From contig NZ_NRIR01000005.1 of assembly GCF_002282855.1 (NCBI RefSeq), forward strand, positions 124,001 through 188,000: a DNA stretch of 64,000 nt, in the 5' to 3' direction. Under the pieces are notes generated by a model. That model saw nothing but the letters and a program-made list of their open reading frames with translations, was not told the DNA's origin and ran no database searches. Of the stretch, positions 24,877 to 34,642 are shown in pieces; the stretch's first letter is position 1, and the number at the start of each line of letters is the position of its first letter. A program made the position numbers and the translations under genes. This DNA comes from Paraferrimonas sedimenticola. Lineage in GTDB: Bacteria > Pseudomonadota > Gammaproteobacteria > Enterobacterales > Shewanellaceae.

Positions 24877-25650
24877 ATGAGAGCCCTTTTATTGGCCGGA
24901 TTGGCGGTGACTTTTTTAGGCGGTTGTGTAACCCAAACCACGTATTCTGGTACTGACCAGGTGGTGGCGGAGAAAGCGCCCAATTTAAAGGCTGCGGCAC
25001 GAGATCGAGTACGGCTTGGGCTGACCTATTTGCAACAGGGCGAAGTAGAGCGTGCCAAATTCAATTTGGATAAAGCGCTGCAACTGGATGATAAAGTCGT
25101 CGAAGTTCACTTAGGGCGAGCTTACTATTTTCAGACTGTTGCCGAGCATGAGGCCGCCAAAGACGCGTATCGCCAGGCACTGAGATTGGAGCCAAACAAC
25201 GGTGATGTGCTGAACAACTTTGGCGTGTATCTGTGCCGTCAGCAAGAATTCGATGAATCCGAAAAGTTGTTGTTGCGAGCGGTGCAAGCACCTGATTACA
25301 CCTTAATGGCCTCAACCTATGAGAACTTGGGTTTGTGTAGTCAGTCGGCAGGCAAGTTAGACAAAGCCGCCCAATATTTTGAACAAGCGCTGAATTACGC
25401 GCCTCGTCGCAGCGTTGCCCTGATTGAATTGGTCAACATTGCGGTGGAACAAAACGACTTTGGCAGTGCCCAAACTGCATTGGATCGATACCACGACCTC
25501 GCTGGTGAAACACCGCAAAGCTTAATGCTTGGCGTGGATATCGAACGCCAATTAGGCGACTTGGAAGCGTCAAAGCGATTTGGGATCTTACTGTTAGCCA
25601 AGTTCCCTCGTTCGCAACAAGCTGAGCAATACCGAGCAGAACGAAATTAA
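24877..25650 (+). CDS. pilW: Type IV pilus biogenesis/stability lipoprotein PilW (PilF)
   Basis: A 257-residue TPR lipoprotein that helps the PilQ secretin assemble in the outer membrane. The lipobox is LGGC (Cys17). About five to six tetratricopeptide repeats follow from residue 45, with LGRAYYFQTVAEHEAAKDAYRQAL being typical. Its stop TAA overlaps the start of rodZ (TAATG at 25648-25652), the usual arrangement for this locus. Other pil genes are not in the window. Confidence 0.9.
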   Translation: MRALLLAGLAVTFLGGCVTQTTYSGTDQVVAEKAPNLKAAARDRVRLGLTYLQQGEVERAKFNLDKALQLDDKVVEVHLGRAYYFQTVAEHEAAKDAYRQALRLEPNNGDVLNNFGVYLCRQQEFDESEKLLLRAVQAPDYTLMASTYENLGLCSQSAGKLDKAAQYFEQALNYAPRRSVALIELVNIAVEQNDFGSAQTALDRYHDLAGETPQSLMLGVDIERQLGDLEASKRFGILLLAKFPRSQQAEQYRAERN

Positions 25651-26606
25651 TGACAAGCGAAAACACTCCTGATTCCGATATCCAGGAAGAAGTTCCTCAG
25701 GATTCCCCGGCCAGCATCGGGCAAATGCTGCGCGAGGCTCGCGAGAGCCAAGGTCTAACCCAAGCCCAGGTCGGCAGTCGCATTAAGTTGCGTGAGGCGC
25801 TGGTGAAAGACTTGGAAAACGACCACTTCGACAACATTCCTAACAACACCTATGTCAAAGGGTATGTGACCAACTACGCCCGCGCCTTGGACTTAGAATT
25901 AGCCCCATTGCAAAAACGCTTGCAAGAGCAGCTGGTTCACACCGAGCACGGCATGAAGAGCTTTTCGCGCAAAACCAGCAACAAGGCCGCTGAGCAAAGA
26001 GTTAACTGGATAAGCTACATCATCATTCTGGTGCTCATCGGGTTGTCTGTGTTGTGGTGGCTGCAGCGCTCAGAGCAGGCGGCAAACCCTGATTTCTCCC
26101 AGCCAACTCAAGAAGAGATTGCTGCTCAGGAGCAGGATACTAACCTGCTAGACGAAGCTGAGGCTTTGCTGCGCGAGGCCAATGCCATCGAGCAAAAACT
26201 GAGTGACGAGGAAGAAACTCCAGCAGCGCCCGCTGAAGAGCAAGGCGATGAAGCAGAGCCGCAAACGGAAGAGCCGCCGCATACGGTAAGCTTGGAAGAA
26301 GTAGCTGAGCAGCCTGAATTGGCGCAGAACCTTGCTCAACTTGAGCAATCCGCTGCTGAGCAAGCCTTAGTGAGCTTGCGCTTGCTGGCTGATTGCTGGA
26401 TGCAAATTAGCGATGCTGATGGCGCTATGATAGTCAACGGACTAAAGAAGAGCGGTCATGAGATCGAACTAGCGGCCAAGACCCCGCTAAAATTCGTTAT
26501 TGGGGCACCACAAGCCGTGTCCCTGAGTATCGATGGTGAGACCGTCGATCTTTCAAGTTATCAAGATACGGTAGCGCGCTTTAGCTACCCACAAAGTGAG
26601 TCCTAA
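25650..26606 (+). CDS. rodZ: Cytoskeletal protein RodZ
   Basis: A 318-residue bitopic membrane protein that links MreB to the cell-wall elongation machinery. It has a cytoplasmic helix-turn-helix (residues about 22-90, [23 protein letters not shown] onward), a single transmembrane segment near residue 117-136 ([16 protein letters not shown]), an acidic Glu/Ala/Pro-rich linker and a C-terminal DUF4115 beta domain ([17 protein letters not shown] onward). Length and domain order are normal. It is coupled to pilW upstream and ispG downstream. Confidence 0.95.
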   Translation: MTSENTPDSDIQEEVPQDSPASIGQMLREARESQGLTQAQVGSRIKLREALVKDLENDHFDNIPNNTYVKGYVTNYARALDLELAPLQKRLQEQLVHTEHGMKSFSRKTSNKAAEQRVNWISYIIILVLIGLSVLWWLQRSEQAANPDFSQPTQEEIAAQEQDTNLLDEAEALLREANAIEQKLSDEEETPAAPAEEQGDEAEPQTEEPPHTVSLEEVAEQPELAQNLAQLEQSAAEQALVSLRLLADCWMQISDADGAMIVNGLKKSGHEIELAAKTPLKFVIGAPQAVSLSIDGETVDLSSYQDTVARFSYPQSES

Positions 26607-26607
26607 C

Positions 26608-27720
26608 ATGTTTAGCGAAAATCCGATTGTACGTCGTAAAACCAAACAGATTCAGATTGGCTCTGTTGCGGTTGGTGGCGATGCGCCGATTTCTGTGCAG
26701 TCGATGACCAATACTCGCACCACGGACGTGGCCGCCACTGTGGCGCAAATTAAGGATCTGGAAAACGTAGGTGCCGACATCGTTCGCGTATCTGTGCCTA
26801 CCATGGATGCCGCCGAGGCGTTTAAACAAATCAAACAGCAAGTGAATGTACCGCTAGTCGCTGACATTCACTTCGACTATCGCATTGCACTGCAAGTCGC
26901 AGAATACGGCGCCGATTGCCTGCGTATTAACCCAGGTAACATTGGTAACCTTAGCCGTATTCAGTCGGTAGTGGATTGCGCCAAAGACAAGAACATTCCA
27001 ATTCGCATTGGAGTAAATGGTGGATCGCTAGAGCGCGACATCATGGAAAAGTACCACGAGCCAACGCCCGAAGCCTTGTTGGAATCGGCAATGCGTCACG
27101 TGGATTACCTGGACAAGTTTAACTTCGACAATTTTAAGGTCAGTGTAAAAGCCTCTGACGTCTTTTTAGCGGTAGAGTCTTATCGTTTGCTGTCCAAGCA
27201 AATCGAGCAGCCGCTTCACTTAGGCATTACTGAAGCCGGTGGTTTCCGCTCTGGTGCGGTGAAATCGGCGATTGGTTTGGGAATGCTGTTGTCCGAAGGT
27301 ATCGGTGATACTCTACGCGTATCCCTTGCCGCCGATCCAGTGGAAGAAGTGAAGGTAGGCTTTGATATCTTAAAGTCGCTGCGCATTCGCAGTCGCGGTA
27401 TCAACTTTATCGCCTGCCCGTCGTGTTCGCGCCAAGAGTTCGACGTGATCAACACGGTTAACGCGCTAGAAGAACGCTTAGAAGACATTACCACTCCAAT
27501 GGACGTGTCGATTATTGGCTGTGTGGTAAACGGTCCCGGTGAAGCCTTGGTGTCGCATGTGGGCTTGACCGGCGGTAACCGCAAGTCCGGCTTCTACGTG
27601 GATGGCGAGCGTCAAAAAGAGCGCATCGACAACGAGCAAATGGTAGACCAGCTAGAAGCCAAAATCCGCGCCAAAGCGGAACAGGTACAGCAAACCATCG
27701 CTACCTTAAAACCCGAATAA
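26608..27720 (+). CDS. ispG: 4-hydroxy-3-methylbut-2-enyl diphosphate synthase (GcpE)
   Basis: A 370-residue iron-sulfur enzyme of the MEP isoprenoid pathway that converts ME-cPP to HMBPP. The 4Fe-4S ligands are two Cys in [10 protein letters not shown] and one in [11 protein letters not shown]; the TIM-barrel motif [10 protein letters not shown] is near the N-terminus. I start at ATG 26608, one base after the rodZ stop, rather than the GTG at 26596 that lies inside rodZ. Length matches proteobacterial IspG. Confidence 0.96.
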   Translation: MFSENPIVRRKTKQIQIGSVAVGGDAPISVQSMTNTRTTDVAATVAQIKDLENVGADIVRVSVPTMDAAEAFKQIKQQVNVPLVADIHFDYRIALQVAEYGADCLRINPGNIGNLSRIQSVVDCAKDKNIPIRIGVNGGSLERDIMEKYHEPTPEALLESAMRHVDYLDKFNFDNFKVSVKASDVFLAVESYRLLSKQIEQPLHLGITEAGGFRSGAVKSAIGLGMLLSEGIGDTLRVSLAADPVEEVKVGFDILKSLRIRSRGINFIACPSCSRQEFDVINTVNALEERLEDITTPMDVSIIGCVVNGPGEALVSHVGLTGGNRKSGFYVDGERQKERIDNEQMVDQLEAKIRAKAEQVQQTIATLKPE

Positions 27721-27725
27721 TTGTG

Positions 27726-27778
27726 ACCCAAGCACAACTGCGCCGAGCCCTTGAGCGACGGCGCTTGGCTTGGGTTTT
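27726..27778 (+). terminator. Two-stage hairpin after ispG
   Basis: Outer stem ACCCAAGC (27726-27733) pairs with GCTTGGGT (27768-27775), inner stem GCGCCG (27740-27745) with CGGCGC (27759-27764), followed by TTTT. It lies between ispG and hisS and probably ends or attenuates the upstream transcript; hisS then has its own leader. Confidence 0.65.
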
Positions 27779-27846
27779 ACGTTTGTAACGCCAGCCCCTA
27801 TAATGGCGCATCAGCGTTACATAAACCTTTGAATTAGAGACTCAAC

Positions 27847-29121
27847 GTGGCCAAACAAATTCAGGCAATCCGCGGCATGAACGATCTTCTGCCGTCTCAA
27901 ACGCCAGCCTGGCACAAATTGGAGCAAGCCATTCGCGAGTTGACCGCCAGTTACGGTTACAGCGAAATTCGCACCCCAATTGTCGAAAGTACCGACCTAT
28001 TTAAACGCTCCATTGGCGAAGTCACCGACATCGTTGAAAAAGAGATGTACACCTTTGAAGACCGCAACGGCGATAGCCTGACATTGCGCCCCGAAGGTAC
28101 CGCGTCTACCGTGCGCGCGGGCAATCAACACGGCTTGTTGTACAACCAAGAGCAGCGCCTGTGGTACGTGGGGCCTATGTTCCGTCACGAGCGCCCGCAA
28201 AAAGGCCGCTATCGTCAGTTTCATCAATTTGGGGTAGAAGTCTACGGCTTGAACGGCCCTGATATTGATGCCGAAGTGCTGCTAATGTCAGCGCGCCTTT
28301 GGAAAAAACTCGGCCTTGCCGAACACGTGACCCTAGAGCTAAACACCCTAGGTGATAGCGACGAGCGTGCTGCCTATCGCGATGCGTTGGTGGCTTACCT
28401 AGAACAGCACAAAGAGTCGTTGGACGAAGACAGCCAACGTCGTATGTACTCCAATCCACTGCGTGTACTGGATAGCAAAAGCCCTAAAACACAGGCTTTG
28501 TTGGGTGACGCGCCCAAGCTGATGGACTTCTTTGGCGAAGACACTAAAGCCCATTTTTCTGGATTGTGTGAACTGTTGGACCAAGCTGGCATCCAATACG
28601 TGGTAAATCCTCGTTTGGTGCGCGGTTTGGACTACTACAATCGCACCGTTTTTGAATGGGTAACCTCAAGCCTTGGCGCTCAAGGGACAGTGCTGGCTGG
28701 CGGCCGTTACGACGGTCTAGTTAACCAGCTTGGCGGTAAACCAACCCCTGCAGTTGGCTTTGCCTCAGGTATGGAGCGCTTGGTATTGTTGCTGCAAGAA
28801 CTGGAGCTGGTTGAGTCAGAGCCCGCGATTGCCGATGTGTACGTTGCGGCGATGGGTGCAGGCAGTCAAGCGGCGGCGTTTGCCCTAAGCGAACAATTGC
28901 GCGATGAAGCGCCAGAGCTTAAGGTGATGAGTCATTGCGGTGGTGGCAACTTTAAGAAACAGATGAAGCGCGCTGATAAAAGCGGTGCGCGAGTGGCGCT
29001 GATTTTGGGCGAAGACGAAATCGCCCGCGGCGAAGTGATGGTTAAGCCATTGCGTCGCGACGAAGCTCAGCGTTCGGTGGCTTTGAGCGAAGTGGCTCAG
29101 GTCATCAAAGACAGTATTTAA
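27847..29121 (+). CDS. hisS: Histidyl-tRNA synthetase
   Basis: A 424-residue class II aminoacyl-tRNA synthetase that charges tRNA-His. Class II motif 2 is [19 protein letters not shown] and motif 3 is [11 protein letters not shown]; the histidine-specific motifs [15 protein letters not shown]-type (here [16 protein letters not shown]) and AGGRYDGL are present. Translation starts at GTG 27847, giving the usual [16 protein letters not shown] start. The C-terminal anticodon-binding domain starts near residue 330. Confidence 0.97.
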   Translation: MAKQIQAIRGMNDLLPSQTPAWHKLEQAIRELTASYGYSEIRTPIVESTDLFKRSIGEVTDIVEKEMYTFEDRNGDSLTLRPEGTASTVRAGNQHGLLYNQEQRLWYVGPMFRHERPQKGRYRQFHQFGVEVYGLNGPDIDAEVLLMSARLWKKLGLAEHVTLELNTLGDSDERAAYRDALVAYLEQHKESLDEDSQRRMYSNPLRVLDSKSPKTQALLGDAPKLMDFFGEDTKAHFSGLCELLDQAGIQYVVNPRLVRGLDYYNRTVFEWVTSSLGAQGTVLAGGRYDGLVNQLGGKPTPAVGFASGMERLVLLLQELELVESEPAIADVYVAAMGAGSQAAAFALSEQLRDEAPELKVMSHCGGGNFKKQMKRADKSGARVALILGEDEIARGEVMVKPLRRDEAQRSVALSEVAQVIKDSI

Positions 29122-29149
29122 GAATTAGACTTTAAGAAGGAATTTCCAA

Positions 29150-29770
29150 GTGGAAATACACAGTACAGAAGAACAACAAGTCGAAGCGATCAAGACATTT
29201 TGGAAAGAGTACGGTAGCTCTATCGTATTGGGTGCCGCTCTGGGTTTGGGCGGTCTGTTCGGTTGGAACTATTACACCGACAGTCAGCAGGCTTCTGCTG
29301 AAGCGGCCTCTGCCGCCTACCAACAAATCGTAACCAACTCAGCCTCAGATGCTGCCATTGTCAGCGCCGCTGAGACCTTTGCTGCCGAGCACAAGGAACC
29401 TGGCTACGACGCACTATTGCAACTGCTTGCCGCCAAAGCCGCGGTAGCTGATGGCGATTTGGACAAAGCTAAGACGGCACTAAAACAAGTAATGGACTCT
29501 AAAGTGGGCGGCGGCTTGCCAGAAGTAGCATCTATTCGCTACGCCCGTATTCAAGCCCAGCAAGGCGAACTAGATGGCGCTCTGGCCACACTAGACGGCG
29601 TTAAGGCTGAGTCTTTTGACGCAAAGGTTGCGGAAGTGCGCGGCGACATTTTGGTTCGCCAAGGCAATACTGAAGAGGCAGCAAAAGCTTATCAAGCAGC
29701 GATCGACGCAGGAACTATGTCGGCAGCGAGCTTACAGATGAAATTGGACAATCTAAACGTTGCTGGCTAA
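29150..29770 (+). CDS. yfgM: YfgM, ancillary SecYEG translocon subunit
   Basis: A 206-residue inner-membrane protein with a short cytoplasmic start (STEEQQVEAIKTFWKEYG), one transmembrane segment near residue 24-42 and a periplasmic TPR-like domain. In E. coli YfgM works with PpiD at the Sec translocon and hands substrates to periplasmic chaperones. The start codon is GTG 29150 preceded by AAGGA at 29136-29140. It sits between hisS and bamB as expected. Confidence 0.92.
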   Translation: MEIHSTEEQQVEAIKTFWKEYGSSIVLGAALGLGGLFGWNYYTDSQQASAEAASAAYQQIVTNSASDAAIVSAAETFAAEHKEPGYDALLQLLAAKAAVADGDLDKAKTALKQVMDSKVGGGLPEVASIRYARIQAQQGELDGALATLDGVKAESFDAKVAEVRGDILVRQGNTEEAAKAYQAAIDAGTMSAASLQMKLDNLNVAG

Positions 29771-29780
29771 GGAGTAGCGC

Positions 29781-30968
29781 ATGAAGTTTTGGCGTAACCC
29801 CCTAGTCGGGGCTATGGTCGCAGTTGCGGCCCTAACCGCATGTTCATCGAATGATGTGGAAGAAGAGCCGATTGCCGAGCTGCAAGAAATTGACGCAAAG
29901 GTAGAGGCTAAAATCCTTTGGGACACCAGTATTGGTGATGGCGTAGAGGACTATTATTCCCGTCTGCGACCCGCAGTGCGTTACGGCAAGATTTTTGTAG
30001 CTGACCGTTTTGGTGAGCTGCGAGCAATTGACAAGGAGACCCGCGATACCCTTTGGGAAAAAGACTTCTCCGAAGTATTTCGCGACTCTCCATTGGCAAA
30101 AAACAAAGGCGCCAAAGTGGCTGCGGGCATTACGGTTGCCCGCAACAAGGTGTTTATTGGGAACGAATCTGGCTATTTAGCCGCGTTTGACCAAGAAACT
30201 GGCGAAAACCAATGGCTGGCCCGTGTTAATGGCGAACTCTTGTCGAAGCCGCTAGTGGCCGAAGGATTGGTGATTGTTCACACTGGTGCTGGCAGTATTG
30301 TGGCTTTGAACGTCGATAATGGTGAAGAAGCTTGGAAGTACGAAGCGCAGATTCCGCCGCTGACCTTGCGCGGTACTAGCTCGCCTTCTTACGATTCAGG
30401 CGGTGTGTTTGTCGGCAGCGCCGATGGCAAAGTTTCTGTGTTGGTGGTGAACAACGGTCAAGTCGCTTGGGAAGTACCCACTTTGCAAGTAAAGGGTAAC
30501 AACGAGCTAGACAGAGTGGCCGATATTGACGTTAAGCCACTGATTGTTGGCGATACCCTTTATGTTGTCGGTTACAACGGTAACTTGTCAGCGTTAGAGC
30601 TTCGCACCGGTCGAGTTAAGTGGGCGCGTCAGTATTCGAGCTTTAACGAATTGGCGATGGACGGCTACACTTTGTTCTTAGTCGATGATTTTAGTCGCGT
30701 TTATGCGGTTGATCGTCGCAACGGTCTGGAGCTTTGGAGTAACTCTGAGCTGACCAACCGTTCGCTAACCGCGCCGCAAGCCATTGGCAACTATGTAGTT
30801 GCCGGTGACTTTGAAGGCTACTTACACGTGTTTAATCAGGCTGACGGTGAAATCGTTGGTCGAGTGCAAGTTGACGATTCTGGGCTTTACGCGCAACCGC
30901 TTGTAATGGACGGAAAGTTGATTCTGCAAACCCGTGCTGGTAAGGTCGCCGAGATCGAAATCCAGTAA
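29781..30968 (+). CDS. bamB: Outer-membrane assembly lipoprotein BamB
   Basis: A 395-residue lipoprotein of the BAM complex, which inserts beta-barrel proteins into the outer membrane. The lipobox is LTAC (Cys21). The mature protein has about eight PQQ-type propeller blades with repeated A-x-D-x-x-T/N-G-x-x-x-W motifs (AIDKETRDTLWEK, AFDQETGENQWLA, ALNVDNGEEAWKY, AVDRRNGLELWSN). It starts 10 bases after yfgM and is followed by a terminator. Confidence 0.96.
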   Translation: MKFWRNPLVGAMVAVAALTACSSNDVEEEPIAELQEIDAKVEAKILWDTSIGDGVEDYYSRLRPAVRYGKIFVADRFGELRAIDKETRDTLWEKDFSEVFRDSPLAKNKGAKVAAGITVARNKVFIGNESGYLAAFDQETGENQWLARVNGELLSKPLVAEGLVIVHTGAGSIVALNVDNGEEAWKYEAQIPPLTLRGTSSPSYDSGGVFVGSADGKVSVLVVNNGQVAWEVPTLQVKGNNELDRVADIDVKPLIVGDTLYVVGYNGNLSALELRTGRVKWARQYSSFNELAMDGYTLFLVDDFSRVYAVDRRNGLELWSNSELTNRSLTAPQAIGNYVVAGDFEGYLHVFNQADGEIVGRVQVDDSGLYAQPLVMDGKLILQTRAGKVAEIEIQ

Positions 30969-30987
30969 GCCGAATTCGCACTTTGCC

Positions 30988-31020
30988 AAGCCCTTGGAAA
31001 GTGATTCCAGGGGCTTTTTT
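30988..31020 (+). terminator. bamB rho-independent terminator
   Basis: 12-bp stem with one mismatch (30988-30999 with 31005-31016), 5-base loop, then a T run. It lies 19 bases after the bamB stop and before der. Confidence 0.85.
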
Positions 31021-31058
31021 ATTTTGGCCTAGAGATAGGCAACAGTTGAGGCAGTAAC

Positions 31059-32510
31059 ATGATTCCAGTGGTGGCTTTGGTTGGCCGTCCAAACGTTGGC
31101 AAGTCAACCCTATTCAATCGCTTAACTCGCACCCGCGACGCCCTAGTGGCGGATTTTCCGGGCTTAACCCGTGACCGCAAGTACGGTCAGGCGGAGCTTG
31201 GCGGCAAAGAGTTCATTCTGATTGATACCGGTGGTATCGACGGCACCGAAGAGGGCATCGAAATTAAGATGGCCGAGCAATCGCTGGCGGCGATTGAAGA
31301 AGCGGACGTGGTACTGTTTATGACCGACGCTCGCGCCGGTTTGACTGTTGCTGACGAAGCTATTGCCCAGCACTTGCGTACCCGTGAGAAGACTACTTAT
31401 GTGGTGGCTAACAAGTGCGACGGGATTGATGCTGACTCTGCCGCAGCGGATTTTTGGTCGCTAGGTTTGGGCGAAGTACACCAAGTCGCTGCCGCTCATG
31501 GTCGCGGGGTTAACGCGTTGCTGGAGCACTCCATTGGTGAGATGCTAGAAGCTCAAAGCGAGTCCGAGCTTGAAGCGGTAGAAAAAGCACTGGCAACCGT
31601 TGAAGAAGCGGAAGACGAAGCCGAGCGCTTGGCGAACCTGCCAATTAAGCTGGCCATCATTGGCAAGCCAAACGTGGGTAAATCTACCCTGACCAACCGC
31701 ATTTTGGGTGAAGACCGCGTGGTGGTTTATGACATGCCAGGCACCACCCGTGACTCGATTTACATTCCGATGAGCCGTGAAGATCGCGACTATGTGCTGA
31801 TTGACACTGCTGGGGTTCGTCGCCGCGGTAAGGTGCATGACGTTGTCGAGAAGTTTTCGGTGATTAAGACCCTTAAAGCCATTGAAGATGCCAACGTAGT
31901 CTTGTTGGTTATCGATGCTCAAGAAGGCATTTCAGACCAAGACCTAAGCTTGTTGGGCTATGCGCTTAACGCCGGTCGCGCACTGGTGATTGCGGTCAAC
32001 AAGTGGGACGGCATGGACACTGATGCCAAAGATCGCATTAAGAGCGAGTTGGACCGTCGTTTGGGCTTTATCGACTTTGCCAAGCTGCACTTCATCTCAG
32101 CGCTACACGGCACAGGTGTTGGTCACTTGTACGAGTCGGTAGAAGAAGCTTACGATTCGTCGACCAAGCGCGTATCCACCGCCATGCTGACTCGTATTCT
32201 GAAGATGGCGTCAGACGATCACCAGCCACCAATGGCCAAAGGTCGTCGTATCAAGCTTAAATACGCCCACGCCGGTGGTTATAACCCACCAATCATAGTG
32301 GTACACGGCAACTTGGTATCGTCGCTACCAGACAGCTACAAGCGCTACCTGATGAACTACTTCCGTCGTTCGCTGCAGATTGTTGGTAGCCCGATTCGAA
32401 TTCAATTCCAAGAAGGCGATAACCCGTTTGAAGGCAAGAAAGAGAAGCTGACTTTAGCGCAACAGCACAAGCGTCGTCGCGCTTTGCGCGCGGCCAAAGG
32501 TCGTCGCTAA
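31059..32510 (+). CDS. der: Ribosome-assembly GTPase Der (EngA)
   Basis: A 483-residue protein with two tandem GTPase domains and a C-terminal KH-like domain, needed for 50S ribosome maturation. Walker A motifs are GRPNVGKST (residue 8 onward) and GKPNVGKST (near residue 204); G3 motifs are DTGG and DTAG; G4 motifs are NKCD and NKWD. The acidic linker between the G domains is visible near residue 170-190. Length is normal for gammaproteobacteria. Confidence 0.97.
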   Translation: MIPVVALVGRPNVGKSTLFNRLTRTRDALVADFPGLTRDRKYGQAELGGKEFILIDTGGIDGTEEGIEIKMAEQSLAAIEEADVVLFMTDARAGLTVADEAIAQHLRTREKTTYVVANKCDGIDADSAAADFWSLGLGEVHQVAAAHGRGVNALLEHSIGEMLEAQSESELEAVEKALATVEEAEDEAERLANLPIKLAIIGKPNVGKSTLTNRILGEDRVVVYDMPGTTRDSIYIPMSREDRDYVLIDTAGVRRRGKVHDVVEKFSVIKTLKAIEDANVVLLVIDAQEGISDQDLSLLGYALNAGRALVIAVNKWDGMDTDAKDRIKSELDRRLGFIDFAKLHFISALHGTGVGHLYESVEEAYDSSTKRVSTAMLTRILKMASDDHQPPMAKGRRIKLKYAHAGGYNPPIIVVHGNLVSSLPDSYKRYLMNYFRRSLQIVGSPIRIQFQEGDNPFEGKKEKLTLAQQHKRRRALRAAKGRR

Positions 32511-32534
32511 CAGCTGCGCCAATGGCCCAAGGCT

Positions 32535-32687
32535 GTCATTCCCGCCCAGGCCCGTCATTCCCACCTAGGCCCGTCATTCCCGCCTAGGCCGGTCATTCCC
32601 GCCCAGGCCCGTCATTCCCGCGAAAGCGGGAATCTAGCCAACCGCCATAGGCAAGTTGCTAGATCCCCAGTCAAGCTGAGGATGACG
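32535..32687. repeat. 19-bp tandem repeats plus dRS3-like palindromic element
   Basis: GTCATTCCC recurs at 32535, 32554, 32573, 32592 and 32611, exactly 19 bases apart; the unit is close to GTCATTCCCGCCCAGGCCC. The fifth copy runs into ATTCCC-GCGAAAGC-GGGAAT (32614-32633), the ATTCCC-N8-GGGAAT form of dRS3-type repeats, then CTAG. A diverged inverted counterpart runs from CTAGATCCCC to GAGGATGAC (32659-32685). The 3' part therefore looks like a paired palindromic MITE/REP element, with the 5' part an array grown from one arm. No coding potential. Confidence 0.8.
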
Positions 32688-32724
32688 AGGACGACGAAAC
32701 TTAAATGACTGAAGCACATAAATG

Positions 32725-32750
32725 AAATCCCGCTCTTAAGCGGGATTTTT
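32725..32750 (+). terminator. Rho-independent terminator downstream of der
   Basis: 10-bp stem AAATCCCGCT/AGCGGGATTT (32725-32734 with 32739-32748), 4-base loop and T run. It lies beyond the repeat element, so the der transcript probably reads through the repeats. Confidence 0.85.
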
Positions 32751-32752
32751 CG

Positions 32753-32896
32753 TTAAGCTTGCTTACCGGCCATGTAATAGAGAAAAAGAAAAAAGCTGCC
32801 AAACAGTATTACCAGAATAATGATCATAATGGTCAGTGTTTTTGAGCGCCGCATAGAGTCTAAGAGCGCGAAAGGGCTTTCGAGTAAACTAAGCAT
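32753..32896 (-). CDS. Small single-helix membrane protein (47 aa)
   Basis: A 47-residue protein beginning MLSLLESPFALLDSMRR with one strongly hydrophobic helix (residues about 21-42) and a short basic tail. AAGGAG stands 7 bases before ATG 32896, an excellent ribosome site that supports a real gene. It starts 4 bases after the stop of another tiny membrane-protein gene, so both are translated from one message. I do not recognise a family; the size recalls DUF3149-like proteins but the sequence does not clearly match. Confidence 0.6.
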   Translation of the reverse strand: MLSLLESPFALLDSMRRSKTLTIMIIILVILFGSFFLFLYYMAGKQA

Positions 32897-32900
32897 TCAC

Positions 32901-33065
32901 TCACTCCTTTCTGTCAGCACTAAACAGCTTTATCCAAAACAAGAGTTCTATTCCTGCTCCAATGAGTAACACGGATATCGCCTTGGTCATCGAACCAACT
33001 AAGTAACAATAGGTGGCCGTGAATATCAAAGCGGTTAGCAAAGCAATCCGGTGCAGCTGTCTCAT
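32901..33065 (-). CDS. Small two-helix membrane protein (54 aa)
   Basis: A 54-residue protein beginning MRQLHRIALLTAL with two predicted helices (residues about 7-24 and 30-48). A GGAAGGA-like stretch lies 8 to 14 bases upstream of ATG 33065. It is the first gene of a pair with the 47-residue protein, and lies 42 bases downstream of the outer-membrane barrel gene on the same strand. Unknown function and family. Confidence 0.55.
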   Translation of the reverse strand: MRQLHRIALLTALIFTATYCYLVGSMTKAISVLLIGAGIELLFWIKLFSADRKE

Positions 33066-33107
33066 CTCTCGTATCCTTCCATTGAATTCGTTAGTGGTTT
33101 AAGTGAC

Positions 33108-33644
33108 CTAAAACGCCCACCCCAAACTCACCATCATTTGATCCGATTTCAGCTTGAGATCTTCTGGCTTGAAATCAAAGCGTGCGTATTCTAGTGCTAC
33201 TGTGAACTTCCTAACATCTAGGCGCAAGCCAAGCCCGTAAATGGGGGCTTGAGTAATGCTAATAGACTCCTTGCTACCACTGGTTTTGGCGTACAGCTTA
33301 GGGAATAAGTAGCCTGCGTGTAGATAGGGTTTTAAGTAGGTGTCGGTGGCGAGTGGAAAATCGTAGCCCACTTGAACACCCAAATTAATCCCGCGTAAAT
33401 CCAAATCAAAGCCAGATTCTTTCGCGGTGACTTCAGTGAGACGTCCGTACGCAGCAAAGTATTTATGCAGGTCGTAAGCGACACCAATGCCATAGCCTCG
33501 CGCGGTTTTAAGCTGGTCGGTGTGGGTTTCAACATAGCTGGCTTCGGCGCGAAATCCGATGCGGTTTTTCTCGGCAGGGTTGGCAAGCACATTGGTGGAT
33601 ACCAACAAGTTAGCAAGCAAAAGGACGCTATTGATTCTGTTCAC
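33108..33644 (-). CDS. Outer-membrane beta-barrel protein (OmpA-like barrel)
   Basis: A 178-residue exported protein with a signal peptide ending VLANP (residues 1-22). It has alternating beta strands typical of an eight-stranded barrel: RIGFRAEASYVETHTD, GIGVAYDLHKYFAAYGRL, GVQVGYDFPL, YLKPYLHAGYLFP, YGLGLRLDVRKFTVALEYARF. The C-terminal residue is Phe (SLGWAF), the signal recognised by the BAM complex. It has no peptidoglycan-binding domain. Function is unknown; it may head a transcript with the two small membrane-protein genes. Confidence 0.75.
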   Translation of the reverse strand: MNRINSVLLLANLLVSTNVLANPAEKNRIGFRAEASYVETHTDQLKTARGYGIGVAYDLHKYFAAYGRLTEVTAKESGFDLDLRGINLGVQVGYDFPLATDTYLKPYLHAGYLFPKLYAKTSGSKESISITQAPIYGLGLRLDVRKFTVALEYARFDFKPEDLKLKSDQMMVSLGWAF

Positions 33645-33727
33645 AGGAGGCTCCTTAAAGCAAACACTATGGCTAAAACTTAGTCGAAATAACTCTATTT
33701 AGGCCAGTGCGAATGAGGAAGGCAAAC

Positions 33728-33753
33728 AAAAAGGGCAACTCTATGAGTTGCCC
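33728..33753 (-). terminator. nadE terminator
   Basis: 9-bp perfect stem GGGCAACTC/GAGTTGCCC (33733-33741 with 33745-33753), 3-base loop. Read on the minus strand it is followed by a run of five T just after nadE. Confidence 0.85.
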
Positions 33754-33762
33754 GGAAAGGTA

Positions 33763-34620
33763 TTAAGCGCTTGGTACCGGAATGGGTTCGCGCTTGTGAG
33801 CAGTGCGGCGATAGGTGGCCAAAATCACCTGCTGGGCATCCGCCTCAACCTCACGACCTTCTAAGAAATTGTCAATTTGGTCGTACGTTACACCCAAGGC
33901 CTGCTCGTCTGCGAGTTGAGGCTGGTTGTCTTCGAGATCGGCTGTAGGCACCTTGCCAACGGTTTCGGCACAGGCACCTAAGTGGTCAGCTAGCGCACGC
34001 ACTTGACGTTTGCTCAAACCAAACAGCGGGGCCAAGTCACAAGCGCCATCACCGAACTTAGTGTAAAAGCCCATGATGTTTTCAGCGCTGTGGTCAGTAC
34101 CTGGTACCAAACCGCGATACAGACCCGCGACTTGGAATTGCGCTGCCATACGCATTCGAGCCTTAGTATTACCTTTACAGAAATCAGCGTGAGACTCAGC
34201 GACGCTCTCAAGTCCGGCATCGGCACAAGCTGACATGACCGATTGGTGAATGCCATCAGCGCCGGCTTGCACATTAATGGTCAAAGTGACGTCTGGTTGA
34301 ATGAAGGCCAGTGCGCGTTGAGCGTCGTCTTCGTCGGCTTGCACCGAGTAGGGCAGGCGTACCGCGATAAAGCGATAGCGTTTCTCGTCTATGCTGGCAT
34401 TGAGCTGGTCTACCGCGATTTGGCACAAGCGGCCACAAGTGGAGGAGTCCACGCCACCGGAGATCCCAAGTACCAGACAATCTAAGCCAGAGTTAAGCAG
34501 TTGGGTCTTAATAAAATCAACGCGGTGCTGCACTTCGGCAGCTGGGTCGATTTCCGGTTTTACTTGCATTTCTGCTTGAATAGCAGCGATCTCTGCCGCA
34601 AGCGCTTGCGTGTCAGACAT
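33763..34620 (-). CDS. nadE: Ammonia-dependent NAD+ synthetase
   Basis: A 285-residue enzyme that amidates nicotinic acid adenine dinucleotide to NAD+, the last step of NAD synthesis. The ATP-pyrophosphatase P-loop SGGVDSS is near residue 56, and KVPTADLEDNQPQLADE near residue 225 is the substrate-binding loop. There is no glutaminase domain, so it uses free ammonia, like E. coli NadE. It lies 22 bases after pncB on the same strand; together they form an NAD salvage operon. Confidence 0.95.
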   Translation of the reverse strand: MSDTQALAAEIAAIQAEMQVKPEIDPAAEVQHRVDFIKTQLLNSGLDCLVLGISGGVDSSTCGRLCQIAVDQLNASIDEKRYRFIAVRLPYSVQADEDDAQRALAFIQPDVTLTINVQAGADGIHQSVMSACADAGLESVAESHADFCKGNTKARMRMAAQFQVAGLYRGLVPGTDHSAENIMGFYTKFGDGACDLAPLFGLSKRQVRALADHLGACAETVGKVPTADLEDNQPQLADEQALGVTYDQIDNFLEGREVEADAQQVILATYRRTAHKREPIPVPSA

Positions 34621-34642
34621 AATACTCCAGTCCTTTTGCCCG

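Noticed and set aside
32535-32687. CRISPR array
   Set aside because: The units are directly adjacent 19-mers with no unique spacers, and no cas genes are present.
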